Of a DNA stretch of 64,000 nt, positions 52,465 through 61,197 are shown in pieces (position 1 is the stretch's first letter; the number at the start of each line of letters is the position of its first letter). The notes beneath the pieces were generated by a model. The model had not been told where the DNA came from. It saw nothing but the letters and a program-made list of their open reading frames with translations, and did no database searches. Source of the DNA: Mesobacillus jeotgali (GTDB taxonomy: Bacteria; Bacillota; Bacilli; Bacillales; Cytobacillaceae); the NCBI RefSeq assembly GCF_002874535.1, contig NZ_CP025025.1, positions 1,783,526 through 1,847,525 of the forward strand. Reading direction: 5' to 3'. The position numbers and the translations under genes are program-made.

Positions 52465-53010
52465 ATGGTTAAAGATCGAAATGAAATCTGGGAATGGGTG
52501 AAGGCATTTCTGATTGCAATAGTATTGGCTTATGTTGTCCGGTCGTTTTTAATGACCCCCATTGAGGTAAAAGGTGCTTCTATGGAGCCAACCTTGCATA
52601 GCCAGGAAAGGATGTTCGTTACGAAAATTGGAGAACCAAAACGGTTTGATATCGTCGTTTTCCATGCAACCGAGGACAAGGATTACATCAAACGGGTAAT
52701 CGGACTTCCAGGTGATCGGGTTGAATATAAGGAAGATGTGCTGTACATAAATGGGAAGGTATACAATGAACCATATTTGGATGGAAGCAAAAAGAAAATA
52801 ACTCATGGACTGCTAACTGGTTCATTTACGCTAAGTGAAACGCCAGTTGGCAGCGATGTTGTACCAGAAGGGCATGTTTTTGTGTTGGGGGATAACCGAA
52901 GGAATAGTAAGGATAGCCGGCATATTGGGGCTGTTCCGATTGAAAGTATCGTAGGAAAAACAAAGGTTGTGTTTTATCCTTTAAAAGAAATGAAGATTAT
53001 CGGTCAATAA
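52465..53010 (+). CDS. lepB: Signal peptidase I
   Basis: 181 aa, type I signal peptidase (SipS/LepB). N-terminal helix KAFLIAIVLAYVVRSFLM, catalytic Ser in KGASMEPTL, catalytic Lys in YIKRVIGLPGDRVE, and box E LGDNRRNSKDSR. Removes signal peptides on the outer face of the membrane. ATG 52465 follows GGAAAGGA by 7 nt. Bacilli usually carry several such genes. Confidence 0.95.
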   Translation: MVKDRNEIWEWVKAFLIAIVLAYVVRSFLMTPIEVKGASMEPTLHSQERMFVTKIGEPKRFDIVVFHATEDKDYIKRVIGLPGDRVEYKEDVLYINGKVYNEPYLDGSKKKITHGLLTGSFTLSETPVGSDVVPEGHVFVLGDNRRNSKDSRHIGAVPIESIVGKTKVVFYPLKEMKIIGQ

Positions 53011-53023
53011 TTATTGCATAGTT

Positions 53024-53056
53024 AAACGCGTTGATCCTCTGGGGCAACGCGTTTTT
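53024..53056 (+). terminator. Terminator of the signal peptidase gene
   Basis: AAACGCGTTG / CAACGCGTTT with an 11-nt loop, followed by TT. Confidence 0.85.
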
Positions 53057-53064
53057 AAGAGCTC

Positions 53065-53301
53065 CTATCCTTGTCGATGATGCTGCCTAAGAACATAAAT
53101 CTTTTCTGCAAGAAAACTGGCAATCAGGCCAAGAATCAAGGGAAGCATTGACCCGCCTGAAATGAAGAATCCATCTGAGTCGGAAGTAAACTCGTAATGA
53201 AACATTAACCAACGTATTGAAAAAGAATGTCCAATCAGATAGAGAGTACCCGTAGTAAGAATGAGCGTTACAAGAGTAACAATCAAGCTTTTAAATGTCA
53301 T
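53065..53301 (-). CDS. Small two-helix membrane protein, unknown
   Basis: 78 aa: helix LIVTLVTLILTTGTLYLI, an exposed middle (FHYEFTSDSDG), helix GSMLPLILGLIASFLAEKI. AGGAGG lies before the ATG. Convergent with the signal peptidase gene. Unrecognised. Confidence 0.65.
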   Translation of the reverse strand: MTFKSLIVTLVTLILTTGTLYLIGHSFSIRWLMFHYEFTSDSDGFFISGGSMLPLILGLIASFLAEKIYVLRQHHRQG

Positions 53302-53540
53302 TCGAACACCTCCTGTTTTGTATACGTTTTATGTTCGGTAAAGGTTTCGGTTTTTGATGGTATTCGACGTTGACAGGCTTACCCTATAGAATTGAGTTCA
53401 TGGAATATTTATCGGCAGATGAGAAAGAAGCGATATTTATTTTCGTATAACTTTAAAGCTTAGATTATTTAACAGATTAACCTTGGAGTGCATAAAGTGT
53501 TTTGCTATAATTAAAAAAAACGAACGATAGGTAGGTACCA

Positions 53541-54173
53541 ATGAACTCGCTGGATCGTATAAATCAAGAAGCACTGATCTTATTTGCGGAAAGAGGATAT
53601 TATGGTACTTCGCTTTCTATGATTGCTAAGGAAGTTGGCATAAGAAAGTCTTCTATTTATGCACATTATAATAGCAAAGATGAATTATTTATCTCAGTGA
53701 TTCAATATGTCGCAGATATCTACAAAGCTCAACTGGAGCAATTTTTCTCTTTTTTAAAGGAACAAAATCAACCAGTGGAACTTCAACTTTTTCATGTGTA
53801 CCGATGGTATATGCAGCTTTGGATTGATAAGAAAGATTTGACAAAGTTTTGGCGAAGAGTAAATGTCTTTCCACCAGAACACCTCGAAAATCATATTAAA
53901 AGTATTTCTGCCGAAACTGTGGCACAGAGATTTCACAAAGAGCTTACTGACATATTTAGACAAGGTGTTGAGAACGGGGAAATATTAAATGCTCCAACAG
54001 ATAAACTAGTTTCTCTTTTTCAAATATTGATAGATGGTATCCTGACAGCACGATTGTTAAAAGGAAACGAGGTCACTGCTGAATTATTACAGGATGGTTG
54101 GGATCATTTTTGGTCGGGGATCAAGGCAGCGGATAAAAGACAGACCAATACGGGGGAAATAATAAATGTCTAG
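53541..54173 (+). CDS. TetR/AcrR-family transcriptional regulator
   Basis: 210 aa. N-terminal helix-turn-helix LFAERGYYGTSLSMIAKEVG, IRKSSIYAHYNSKDELF, then a helical ligand domain. ATG after TAGGTAGG. Its end overlaps the PAS-STAS gene by 8 bp, so both proteins should be made together; that pairing is unusual for TetR proteins. Confidence 0.92.
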   Translation: MNSLDRINQEALILFAERGYYGTSLSMIAKEVGIRKSSIYAHYNSKDELFISVIQYVADIYKAQLEQFFSFLKEQNQPVELQLFHVYRWYMQLWIDKKDLTKFWRRVNVFPPEHLENHIKSISAETVAQRFHKELTDIFRQGVENGEILNAPTDKLVSLFQILIDGILTARLLKGNEVTAELLQDGWDHFWSGIKAADKRQTNTGEIINV

Positions 54174-54906
54174 TGCAGTTCAATCTGAAATATTACTTTC
54201 TACAATGTTAAACTCGGTAACTGAGGCAGCCATGGCTCTGGATCCACAACATAATGTGATCTTTATAAATGATTTAGCAAAGGAGATTCTAGGTGTTAAC
54301 GGTGATAGCGTATTGGGTAGGAACGCTTACGATGTTTGGCCAGATGCCCCAGATGATGTCCGTTTTGTAGAGAAAACTGTAAGTGATAAAGAAGAATATT
54401 ATGTAAAGGCCATGCCTTATAAATGGGGAAAATATAATAAATATTTGGATATCCGTACATCCATTTTAGAACATCAAGGAGGATTCATGGGCGCTGCGGT
54501 GTTTTTTATGGATGTTACCGACACGATTGTCATACAAAATGAATTAAGTGAACGGATTGAAGAATTATCTGCTACTCTCATTCCACTTAAAAATAAGGTA
54601 GCCCTTCTACCAATTTATTGGATGCCAGGGCAGTCAGGGTTAAAACTTGAACGAACATTGAAACAAGTGTCTGAAAAAACTGTTAAATCCTTAATCATTG
54701 ATTTATCGACTGTCAGAGACCCTGATTCAGAGTTCCTAGAAACCTTAAAAAAAGCAAAACAAGCCCTTGAGTTGCTGGGGGTTGAAGTTTTAATAAGCGG
54801 GATACGGCCGGAACTGGCAAGAAAATGGGTAGAGACCGAATCAGACTATAATGATTTTAAGTTTATAAACAATGTAAGCACAGGACTGAGCAGATTTATA
54901 GATTAA
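54166..54906 (+). CDS. PAS-STAS sensor protein (RsbR-like)
   Basis: 246 aa. PAS domain about residues 10-120 (NSVTEAAMALDPQHNVIFIN, FFMDVTDTIV), a short coiled linker (ELSERIEELSATL), and a C-terminal STAS domain (PLKNKVALLPI, SLIIDLSTVRDPDSEFL, VEVLISGIRPELA). RsbR paralogues with this plan assemble in stressosomes and control SigB through RsbT. The Thr/Ser after DLST could be phosphorylated. Coupled to the TetR gene. Confidence 0.85.
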   Translation: MSSAVQSEILLSTMLNSVTEAAMALDPQHNVIFINDLAKEILGVNGDSVLGRNAYDVWPDAPDDVRFVEKTVSDKEEYYVKAMPYKWGKYNKYLDIRTSILEHQGGFMGAAVFFMDVTDTIVIQNELSERIEELSATLIPLKNKVALLPIYWMPGQSGLKLERTLKQVSEKTVKSLIIDLSTVRDPDSEFLETLKKAKQALELLGVEVLISGIRPELARKWVETESDYNDFKFINNVSTGLSRFID

Positions 54907-54914
54907 TTGACCAG

Positions 54915-54946
54915 AAGCGTAAGGATATAATCCTGCGCTTTTTTCT
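54915..54946 (+). terminator. Terminator of the TetR-STAS operon
   Basis: AAGCGtaAGGAT / ATCCTgCGCTT followed by TTTTCTTTTT. Confidence 0.8.
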
Positions 54947-55219
54947 TTTTGAATGATTGCATGTTCATTAAAAGGCTCATTCTACAGGTTATTGCTTAGA
55001 ATGGACTATGAGATAAAATCTATAAGAGTAGACAGTTTCGTTAAAAGTACATATGGGTATAAACTGATGGCATGGAAAAAATGTGATATTTTTTTGAGAA
55101 AGAATTTAGATATACATATTAAAATCCATTTTTTATCAAGAGTGAGAATAAAGTGAAAAATGAAACCTATTAGTGATTACATCGTATATTAAGTAAATGA
55201 TTGGAAGGAGTGTTGTTTT
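54947..55219. other. Intergenic, no gene seen
   Basis: AT-rich. A 67-codon open frame at 54953-55156 has no ribosome binding site and no protein-like pattern, and I do not count it. No hairpin or promoter pair stands out. Confidence 0.4.
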
Positions 55220-55426
55220 ATGGGATTTCTGAATTGGTATGACTGGCTAGGTCCGACGAATCCGGCAGCTGCTATTTTCTTTGGTATCATATTTACCATC
55301 ATTGTTTCTTTGACCGTTTGGTTCGATTCGAAAAAATTAAGGACTACTGGAATCGCGGCTTTAACTGGTATTTGTGTGACATTGGTTGGTGTATTTATAT
55401 TGAATGCTGCGGGATTCTATGGATAG
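55220..55426 (+). CDS. Small two-helix membrane protein, unknown
   Basis: 68 aa: an N-terminal WYDWLGPTNPAAAIFFG, helix IIFTIIVSLTVWF, then helix GIAALTGICVTLVGVFIL. GGAAGGAG precedes the ATG. Unrecognised. It stands between the two STAS-protein genes. Confidence 0.65.
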   Translation: MGFLNWYDWLGPTNPAAAIFFGIIFTIIVSLTVWFDSKKLRTTGIAALTGICVTLVGVFILNAAGFYG

Positions 55427-55851
55427 GAATTCGAGATACTGACTAAGGGAGAAAGGATTTCTCTTATACAATAGATTCGGCTGTATGCATACATTAAGGA
55501 AGGATTGTGACAGAATCACTGATCCTTCCTGAATCCATCCAGCTTATTCTGAGCTTTAGCATTATGGTAGATGGACAAACCTAAAATAACATTACTCATT
55601 ACACCCAAAGACTTCCGACAAAGAAACCTTCTTTTTAACTGTTCTTCAACAATTTCAGCTCATTTTTATTTACAACAATTTACCCTATGAAAAAATAGAA
55701 AAGCTATGCTTCTTAACTTATCTGAAATAGAAAGATACCGGTTCTACTGCCAAAATTGTCATATTTTGAAGGATTCGAGAGCTTTAAATCGAATTTAAGT
55801 AATAAATCTCAATTTACTTTTTACATAATTTATTACTAGTAGGTGAACTAA
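55427..55851. other. Intergenic, one strong hairpin
   Basis: AAGGAAGGAT and ATCCTTCCT (55496-55531) form a 9-bp stem with a 16-nt loop but no T run; it may end the upstream transcript. The rest is AT-rich without an ORF. Confidence 0.45.
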
Positions 55852-56868
55852 ATGGAGATGCAAAAGGAACTTGTTGTTGGCGGAGTGGAATTGAAGTGGG
55901 ATTTAACCACTGGACAAGTGTTGTTTGAAGGCGGAGATGTCGTTTTTTTCTGGGTGTCTGCCATGAAAACCTTCTTCGATACAATCAATGAAATAACGGG
56001 CGAAGAGGCAACAAATCTGGTACTTGAGGCGACTGGTTTTCGTCAGGGAATCATCGTCGGTGAAGGCTTCAAGAAAATGAAGGAAATCAATACATCCAAT
56101 GTAGTAGCCTGGCTGTCAGATACCTATGTTCCAGCTGGATGGGGTTATGTCAGAGTCGAAAAAATGGATGTGGAGACAAAGAAATTCACTTTATATATTA
56201 AAGATGACTGGGAATATAAAATGAATAAACTTGGAGCCAAGGAAAAACAAGGAATTTTCGTTCCCGCGCATTATGCTGGTGTTTTTACTGGCTTGTTCGG
56301 TAGGAACTTCTGGTATGAAATTGTAGAGTACCAAAGTGACTCCAACCCATACACCATTGTGAAGTACTTTCCGTCCGATATGAATATTCAGCAAAACATC
56401 CGGCAAATGGTTAGAAAGCAAGAAGCCAAGCAGATTCAGCAGCTGGAAAGCCTGGTAGCAGAAAAAACCAAAATGCTCCAGGATTTGGTCAAGGAATTAT
56501 CATCTCCGCTCATACCAGTGCTTGACGGAATTGTCGTTGTCCCGTTGATCGGCAGGTACGATGAAGATCGTGCCGAGGATTTAATCATGAACACGCTTAG
56601 CAATCTGCCAAAATATCAAGCCAGGTATGTCTTGCTCGATTTGACAGGATTGAATAAAGAAATATCACCTTACACAGCCGAATTGATCGACAAATTAGGT
56701 TCCGCGGCAAGATTGCTCGGAGTAGAGGTAATTCTCGTAGGGATTTCAGCAGAACTGGCAATGGTGATAACCGAAACATTGACCGGCCTGAAAAAATATG
56801 AATGTCTGCAAACCCTCCAGCATGGTATTTACTATGCTCTTGGTAAAAGCGGGCGCAGGATTGTTTAA
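55852..56868 (+). CDS. Sensor protein with C-terminal STAS domain (RsbR paralogue)
   Basis: 338 aa. The N-terminal 190 residues look like a V4R/heme-NO-type ligand-binding sensor (FDTINEITGEEATNLVLEATGFRQG, DTYVPAGWGYVRVEKMD). A coiled linker (QIQQLESLVAEKTKMLQ) leads to STAS: KELSSPLIPVLDGIVVVPLIG, VLLDLTGLNKEIS, EVILVGISAELA. This part aligns with RsbRA. A stressosome sensor with an unusual N-domain. RBS TAGGTG. Confidence 0.85.
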   Translation: MEMQKELVVGGVELKWDLTTGQVLFEGGDVVFFWVSAMKTFFDTINEITGEEATNLVLEATGFRQGIIVGEGFKKMKEINTSNVVAWLSDTYVPAGWGYVRVEKMDVETKKFTLYIKDDWEYKMNKLGAKEKQGIFVPAHYAGVFTGLFGRNFWYEIVEYQSDSNPYTIVKYFPSDMNIQQNIRQMVRKQEAKQIQQLESLVAEKTKMLQDLVKELSSPLIPVLDGIVVVPLIGRYDEDRAEDLIMNTLSNLPKYQARYVLLDLTGLNKEISPYTAELIDKLGSAARLLGVEVILVGISAELAMVITETLTGLKKYECLQTLQHGIYYALGKSGRRIV

Positions 56869-57261
56869 GGAAGAAGTGAAGTAAAACTATCCTACCATAC
56901 GCAATTCTCTATTAAATAGCAAAAACTTTACTCCATACTAAATTCACATCTTTGGATAAGAAAAACAACTTAATTAGAATGTTTTTAAATAACCTGGTGC
57001 ATTAATCCTAAGAAGGGGTAATGCACTTTTTCTTGTAATTCATATTATTCCCGAAAAGTAAGGAGTGGAAAAATGAATCATAAATTTGGAGGATAATATC
57101 AGGTGAAATATTTCATTTGCAATATTGCTAATTAAAGGATTCCATCCCATGCAATTGGGTTTTTATATGGAGCCTATTAGCGTTTAGTAACGCTAGGGTT
57201 CTTGTAGTGGTGAACCTGAAAATATAAAAATACAACAAACTAGAAGAAAAGGGAGATTTGA
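56869..57261. other. Intergenic with a terminator-like element
   Basis: GTGCATTA / TAATGCAC with TCC/GGG inside, then TTTTTC (56996-57032), resembles the hairpin part of the repeats that follow downstream. A second small inverted repeat (TAGCGTT/AACGCTA) lies at 57178-57198. No gene seen. Confidence 0.5.
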
Positions 57262-57708
57262 TTGAGAAGCAACCATTTACTTTTGATTACAGTATTTCTA
57301 ATAGTATTAACCTCTTTTTCACCATGTAAGCCAATGGCAACATCTTGGGCATATTCATTTGTAGTTTGGGACGGGTATATTTATGTGATAAGTGATGAAT
57401 ATGTAGCAGAAGTTGATAGTGAAATTGGTCAAGTCTCAAAGTATTCGGATATGGAACAGTACTCTGGTAACTTCTCTAATGCTTATAAGAAAGGTACTAA
57501 ATACTATTCAATTGAAGGTATAAGTACGGACGAAGCAATAGCCATAGAAGAATCCGATGGACAATATATAAAGGCATACAGAGAAGGAGAATATGAATTA
57601 AGAAGTATTTTTGATGGTAAGCCTGGTATTATAAAAATTTTCATACTTTCGATATTGTGTATTTTAGTCGTTATTATTATAAATAAAGTCCGAAATAATA
57701 ATCGATGA
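57262..57708 (+). CDS. Exported membrane-anchored protein, unknown
   Basis: 148 aa, TTG start 7 nt after AAAAGGGAG. Signal-like N-terminus (LLLITVFLIVLTSF), a small Tyr-rich outer domain (WDGYIYVISDEYVAEVDS) and a C-terminal helix IKIFILSILCILVVIIIN with a basic tail. AT-richer codons than the genes before 57 kb. First gene of the accessory region. Unrecognised. Confidence 0.6.
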   Translation: MRSNHLLLITVFLIVLTSFSPCKPMATSWAYSFVVWDGYIYVISDEYVAEVDSEIGQVSKYSDMEQYSGNFSNAYKKGTKYYSIEGISTDEAIAIEESDGQYIKAYREGEYELRSIFDGKPGIIKIFILSILCILVVIIINKVRNNNR

Positions 57709-57877
57709 AAAACAATTCGCTGAATGTGATGGCTTCCAATGGATTAATAACCTTTCAAAATTACATAGTCTAGATTACTGGAATATGGCAGTAGAGATTT
57801 CGAGTTTGGCCGATAGTCTTTATATAACTAATGAAGAAAAGTGCAATACACAAAACCCTCCAGGATTTTTAGGATGA
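57692..57877 (+). pseudogene. C-terminal gene fragment without a start
   Basis: A protein-like frame (DEKQFAECDGFQWINNL, LDYWNMAVEISSLADSLY) overlaps the end of the previous gene in another frame, has no start codon or RBS, and ends at 57877. It looks like the tail of a lost gene joined here by recombination. The repeat element at 57914 follows. Confidence 0.5.
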
Positions 57878-57913
57878 CCGGAAAAGCAGCTTCTAAAATC
57901 AGGGGAAATATAT

Positions 57914-57975
57914 AAGTGCGATAATCCAAGGAAGGATTGCCGCCTTTTTGTGGTGAGACTTTATTGAACATACGG
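57914..57975 (+). repeat. Terminator-bearing repeat element, copy C
   Basis: GTGCGATAATCC / GGATTGCCGC hairpin, CCTTTTTG, then GACTTTATTGAACATACGG, a diverged form of the common tail. Confidence 0.7.
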
Positions 57976-58107
57976 AGATTAGTTGAAGAAACGTGGTTTA
58001 GTTTCAAAAATCGCCTGTTGCACCCCTGTGGTGCAATAGGCGAAAGAGAAAACCAATTCGAAAAAGTAAATTGAATTGGCTTTCTCAAGGCATCAGCTGT
58101 TTAAAGA

Positions 58108-58524
58108 TTAATCGTATATTACATCTTTTCCTTGTTCACGTAACTTTTTAAGAGATGCAAGCATATGATTGATCTCTTCATCGGAATGTCTTTCCCATGA
58201 ACTTAATTCCGCCACTATTTTCAAAGGAGAATTAGACCTATAAGAACGTGTTGGGTTACCAGGAAATCTCTTGTCAGTTAAGTTGGGGTCATTTTCAAAA
58301 TCACCTAATGGTTCTACAATATAAATTCTTTCTTTTGATTTAGATGTTGCTAATTCAGCACCCCATTTAGCAGCATCCAGTGTTGCAGTAAAGTATATAA
58401 AGTTGGATTTTTTATCTTGGTAATTTGATAAGTGATGTGGTTCTAATAAATCACCTAATTTTAACTCTGCTTTAGTACCATGAAAAAAAGGACCTTTATC
58501 TAAGACATCTTTTTTGTCATTCAT
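58108..58524 (-). CDS. arr: Rifampin ADP-ribosyltransferase Arr
   Basis: 138 aa, full length. FFHGTKAELKLGDLLEP, FIYFTATLDAAKWGAELA, RIYIVEPLGDFENDPN and the hallmark NLTDKRFPGNPTRSYRS identify Arr. It transfers ADP-ribose from NAD+ to rifampicin and inactivates it. AGAGGTG RBS before the ATG. The only minus-strand gene among the cassette-like genes here. Confidence 0.95.
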   Translation of the reverse strand: MNDKKDVLDKGPFFHGTKAELKLGDLLEPHHLSNYQDKKSNFIYFTATLDAAKWGAELATSKSKERIYIVEPLGDFENDPNLTDKRFPGNPTRSYRSNSPLKIVAELSSWERHSDEEINHMLASLKKLREQGKDVIYD

Positions 58525-58738
58525 ACTGATACACCTCTTATATTTTTTGATTTGTGTAAACAGTATATTATTGGAATTACAAAAAGAGTAGTCTGTAAAT
58601 TATTTATTAATAGTTGTATAATGTAAGTAGAGGGATTGATATTGAACGACCATTAACCAACATTTTCATTTAGCATCACCATTTTGGGTTGCTGCGGAAT
58701 TTTGAACTGACAAATGGTCTTATACTTGTAATCAAGCA
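58525..58738. other. Intergenic upstream of arr
   Basis: AT-rich; presumably contains the arr promoter on the minus strand. Nothing else seen. Confidence 0.35.
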
Positions 58739-58803
58739 ATAGGGTGCGTTGATCCAGAAGGATTAACCGCCTTTTTTGTTTGAATCCCTTATTAAATAAA
58801 CGA
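58739..58803 (+). repeat. Terminator-bearing repeat element, copy D
   Basis: GGTGCGTTGATCC, AGAAGGATTAACCGCC, TTTTTTG and the tail CCCTTATTAAATAAACG: a nearly consensus copy. Confidence 0.85.
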
Positions 58804-58840
58804 ATAACACAAATGAGGTTCAAAGCAGGGGTGTGATCGT

Positions 58841-59425
58841 ATTTTTCACGATGGATTTCCAACCAATTTGAGAGATGATGTAACTAAAATAATTAAACTC
58901 ATTCCTCAAAAGACCTATAATAATGTCCCTATTGGAGAATCAGAGGACATTGTTAAGTATGTTCAAGATGATACCGTGATTAAATTTCCTTATCGGATTT
59001 ATTACATCGACAATTCAGATGAATTTATAGACAGTTTAAATAAAAAACAAAAAATGATTGTACATTGCATTTATTCAAGAAGTTGTGACGGTATTGTACG
59101 ACAAAAACATATGAATTCATTGCTTTTGATGGATTTTGAAGATTGGACAATACCATACATCGTAAAAATATGTGATGAATATGTCTTAGAAATATTAGAA
59201 ATGATTTATGAAATCTTAAAAGACCAGGACACAGAAAGAATCAAAAAATTTTGTCTTCAAAATAATGTTTCGTTTTGTAAAGGCTATAACAGAATGATTA
59301 GCTATTGGAACGAATATTACAGATTTAAATACAACGATTTTCAACAATATATCGGTAGAAAACTATTTAGAGATTGTTTTGGATACTCTAAATCAATGGA
59401 AGGCAGGAAAAACAGGAGTTTGTGA
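58841..59425 (+). CDS. Hypothetical protein with doubtful start
   Basis: About 185-194 aa, soluble and helical, Cys- and Tyr-rich: DNSDEFIDSLNKKQKMIVH, CIYSRSCDGIVRQKH, DWTIPYIVKICDEYVLEIL. It resembles a Bacillus family of unknown function whose N-terminus reads like IFHDGFPTNLRDDVTKII, which here is encoded from 58841. No ATG/GTG begins that segment: AGGGGTG (58827-58833) is followed by ATT at 58841, and the first TTG is 58868 without RBS. So either ATT is used or the start is lost. Confidence 0.6.
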   Translation: MFHDGFPTNLRDDVTKIIKLIPQKTYNNVPIGESEDIVKYVQDDTVIKFPYRIYYIDNSDEFIDSLNKKQKMIVHCIYSRSCDGIVRQKHMNSLLLMDFEDWTIPYIVKICDEYVLEILEMIYEILKDQDTERIKKFCLQNNVSFCKGYNRMISYWNEYYRFKYNDFQQYIGRKLFRDCFGYSKSMEGRKNRSL

Positions 59426-59430
59426 AACGC

Positions 59431-59502
59431 AATTAAACTATCGGGTGCGTTGATCCAGGCAAGATTAACGCTATTTTTGTGGAATTCCCTTATTAAACAA
59501 AC
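59431..59502 (+). repeat. Terminator-bearing repeat element, copy E
   Basis: AATTAAACTATCGGGTGCG, TTGATCC / AGATTAACGC hairpin, TATTTTTG and the tail CCCTTATTAAACAAAC. It starts 6 bp after the preceding stop. Confidence 0.82.
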
Positions 59503-59709
59503 TAGGAAGGTTTGATGAATGAGGGATATAGTAGGCTCTATTTTTAGTGATTGAATTTTCGGATTATTGAATGTATATTTAACAAAACAACCACAAAGTT
59601 ATATTCGATTAAGCTATGTTGTTATTGAACTAAAGATGCATAATGTTGAATAAGAAATCACAAAAGTAATGAGTATTTACATTAAAATAAGCTTAAACGG
59701 AGTTTTGAG

Positions 59710-60174
59710 ATGCGAAAAGTTTATCTAGATAGAACAGAATTAACTGGAGCCATAAATGTAAATTTAATAGATACTGAGGTTATACCATCAGGTACAACAA
59801 TTTACCCTATGAGTGTTTATCATAAAAATGAGGAGTATCAAAGATATGCTAATGATTATGATATTCAATTTATCTTTGACGATGATATTCCACATTTAAA
59901 ATTTTATACGGTTCCATATGTAGATATTATGGCAAAAGATAGTAAAGGTGGATTTATCGGAACTGTTGGTCAACAATGTGATTTGAAAAGTGACGCACCA
60001 ATTTGTTATATCAATAGGGATTTAGAGTGCTTGATAATTTCTGAAAACGGAGAAGATTTTCTGAGTAATATAGAATCATGGCAAGACAACTTGATATCCT
60101 ATGATAAAATTACTGTTTATCGTTCGAAAGCGGAAGCAGAAATGGAACTAGAATTTATCGATTTGTCTGTTTGA
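59710..60174 (+). CDS. Hypothetical soluble protein
   Basis: 154 aa, acidic, beta-rich: MRKVYLDRTELTGAINVNLI, PSGTTIYPMSVYHKNEEYQ, GFIGTVGQQCDLKSDAPICY. The layout is like small immunity or toxin-linked proteins, but I cannot assign a family. Weak RBS (CGGAG) before ATG. It sits alone between elements E and F. Confidence 0.6.
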   Translation: MRKVYLDRTELTGAINVNLIDTEVIPSGTTIYPMSVYHKNEEYQRYANDYDIQFIFDDDIPHLKFYTVPYVDIMAKDSKGGFIGTVGQQCDLKSDAPICYINRDLECLIISENGEDFLSNIESWQDNLISYDKITVYRSKAEAEMELEFIDLSV

Positions 60175-60203
60175 TAGTCCTCCATCATTATAAATTCATA
60201 TTG

Positions 60204-60270
60204 AATTAACGGGTGTGATGATCCAAGAGGGTTATCCACTTTTTTGTTGAATTCTTTTTTAAACAAACGG
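60204..60270 (+). repeat. Terminator-bearing repeat element, copy F
   Basis: GAATTAACGGGTGTGATGATCC / GGGTTATCCAC hairpin region, TTTTTTG and the tail TTTTTTAAACAAACGG (key blocks only). It starts 30 bp after a stop. Confidence 0.78.
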
Positions 60271-60493
60271 GAAGTTGAAGAAGCATGTCATTATTGGTTA
60301 ATACATAGTAGACTGACTACGCAACAACGAAGTTAACAGGATGTGAACTCAATCCTTTTGTCGGTATCGAAAACTTTACCAGAAAAAAACATTGCTAAAA
60401 TTTCTTAAAACGTCAATTTCTTGATTTAAGTCAATGAGAATCTTCCTAAGACAGAATACAATTTGAGTGAAACCAATTTCGAGGAGGTTCTTT

Positions 60494-61195
60494 ATGACAA
60501 CAAATAATAATATGCAACGAAAAGCAGCCGTCATTTCAGCTATCGCATTGCTCATTATGACGCTGGCGGCATTTTTTTCTCAGGGATATGTACACAGTTC
60601 GTTAGTGATTAATGGAGATGAGGTAACTACTTTAGAAAACATCCAAGCATCTCAATCCTTGTTCAGACTTGAGATACTTGGATGGATAATCATTCTCATT
60701 ACGGATCTAATTGTATCATGGGGCTTTTACGTGTTTTTGAAGCCTTTTCATCGCGAATACGCATTATTGGCTGGTTGGCTCCGTTTGCTTTACACAGCAA
60801 TTTTGGGAATTGCGGTATCACAACTCGTTATCGCTAATAGTACCCTTCATGAATCAGTGACAGGTGAGGCATTGGGTACTATACCACAACAAGTTATGCG
60901 GTCCATCACAGCATTTGAAGAAATATGGTCAGTGGGATTAATCATTTTTGGGATACATCTTATCACAGTCGGCTTGGTAGCAATGAATACAAAAAAGATA
61001 CCCAAAGTCCTTAGCTTTCTAGTAATCTTAGCAGGCTTCAGCTACTCGCTCATTCATTTCATGTACGGATTTATTCCACAGCTTGAAGGTTTTACCAAAA
61101 TATTAGAAATGATTCTTATTGCTCCGATGTTTATTGGAGAATTAGGTTTTGGTATCTGGTTATTAGTAAAAGGGAGAAAACTGACTATAGATTAA
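60494..61195 (+). CDS. DUF4386-family membrane protein
   Basis: 233 aa, six helices. SLFRLEILGWIIILITDLIV, FLKPFHREYALLAGWLRL and FMYGFIPQLEGFTKI fit DUF4386, a family of unknown function often found in accessory DNA. GAGGAGG precedes ATG 60494. It ends 2 bp before the convergent Crp/Fnr gene; no terminator separates them. The 223 bp upstream after element F hold no gene. Confidence 0.82.
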   Translation: MTTNNNMQRKAAVISAIALLIMTLAAFFSQGYVHSSLVINGDEVTTLENIQASQSLFRLEILGWIIILITDLIVSWGFYVFLKPFHREYALLAGWLRLLYTAILGIAVSQLVIANSTLHESVTGEALGTIPQQVMRSITAFEEIWSVGLIIFGIHLITVGLVAMNTKKIPKVLSFLVILAGFSYSLIHFMYGFIPQLEGFTKILEMILIAPMFIGELGFGIWLLVKGRKLTID

Positions 61196-61197
61196 TA

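Noticed and set aside
54953-55156. 67-residue plus-strand ORF
   Set aside because: No RBS, no protein-like pattern, located in an AT-rich intergenic stretch.
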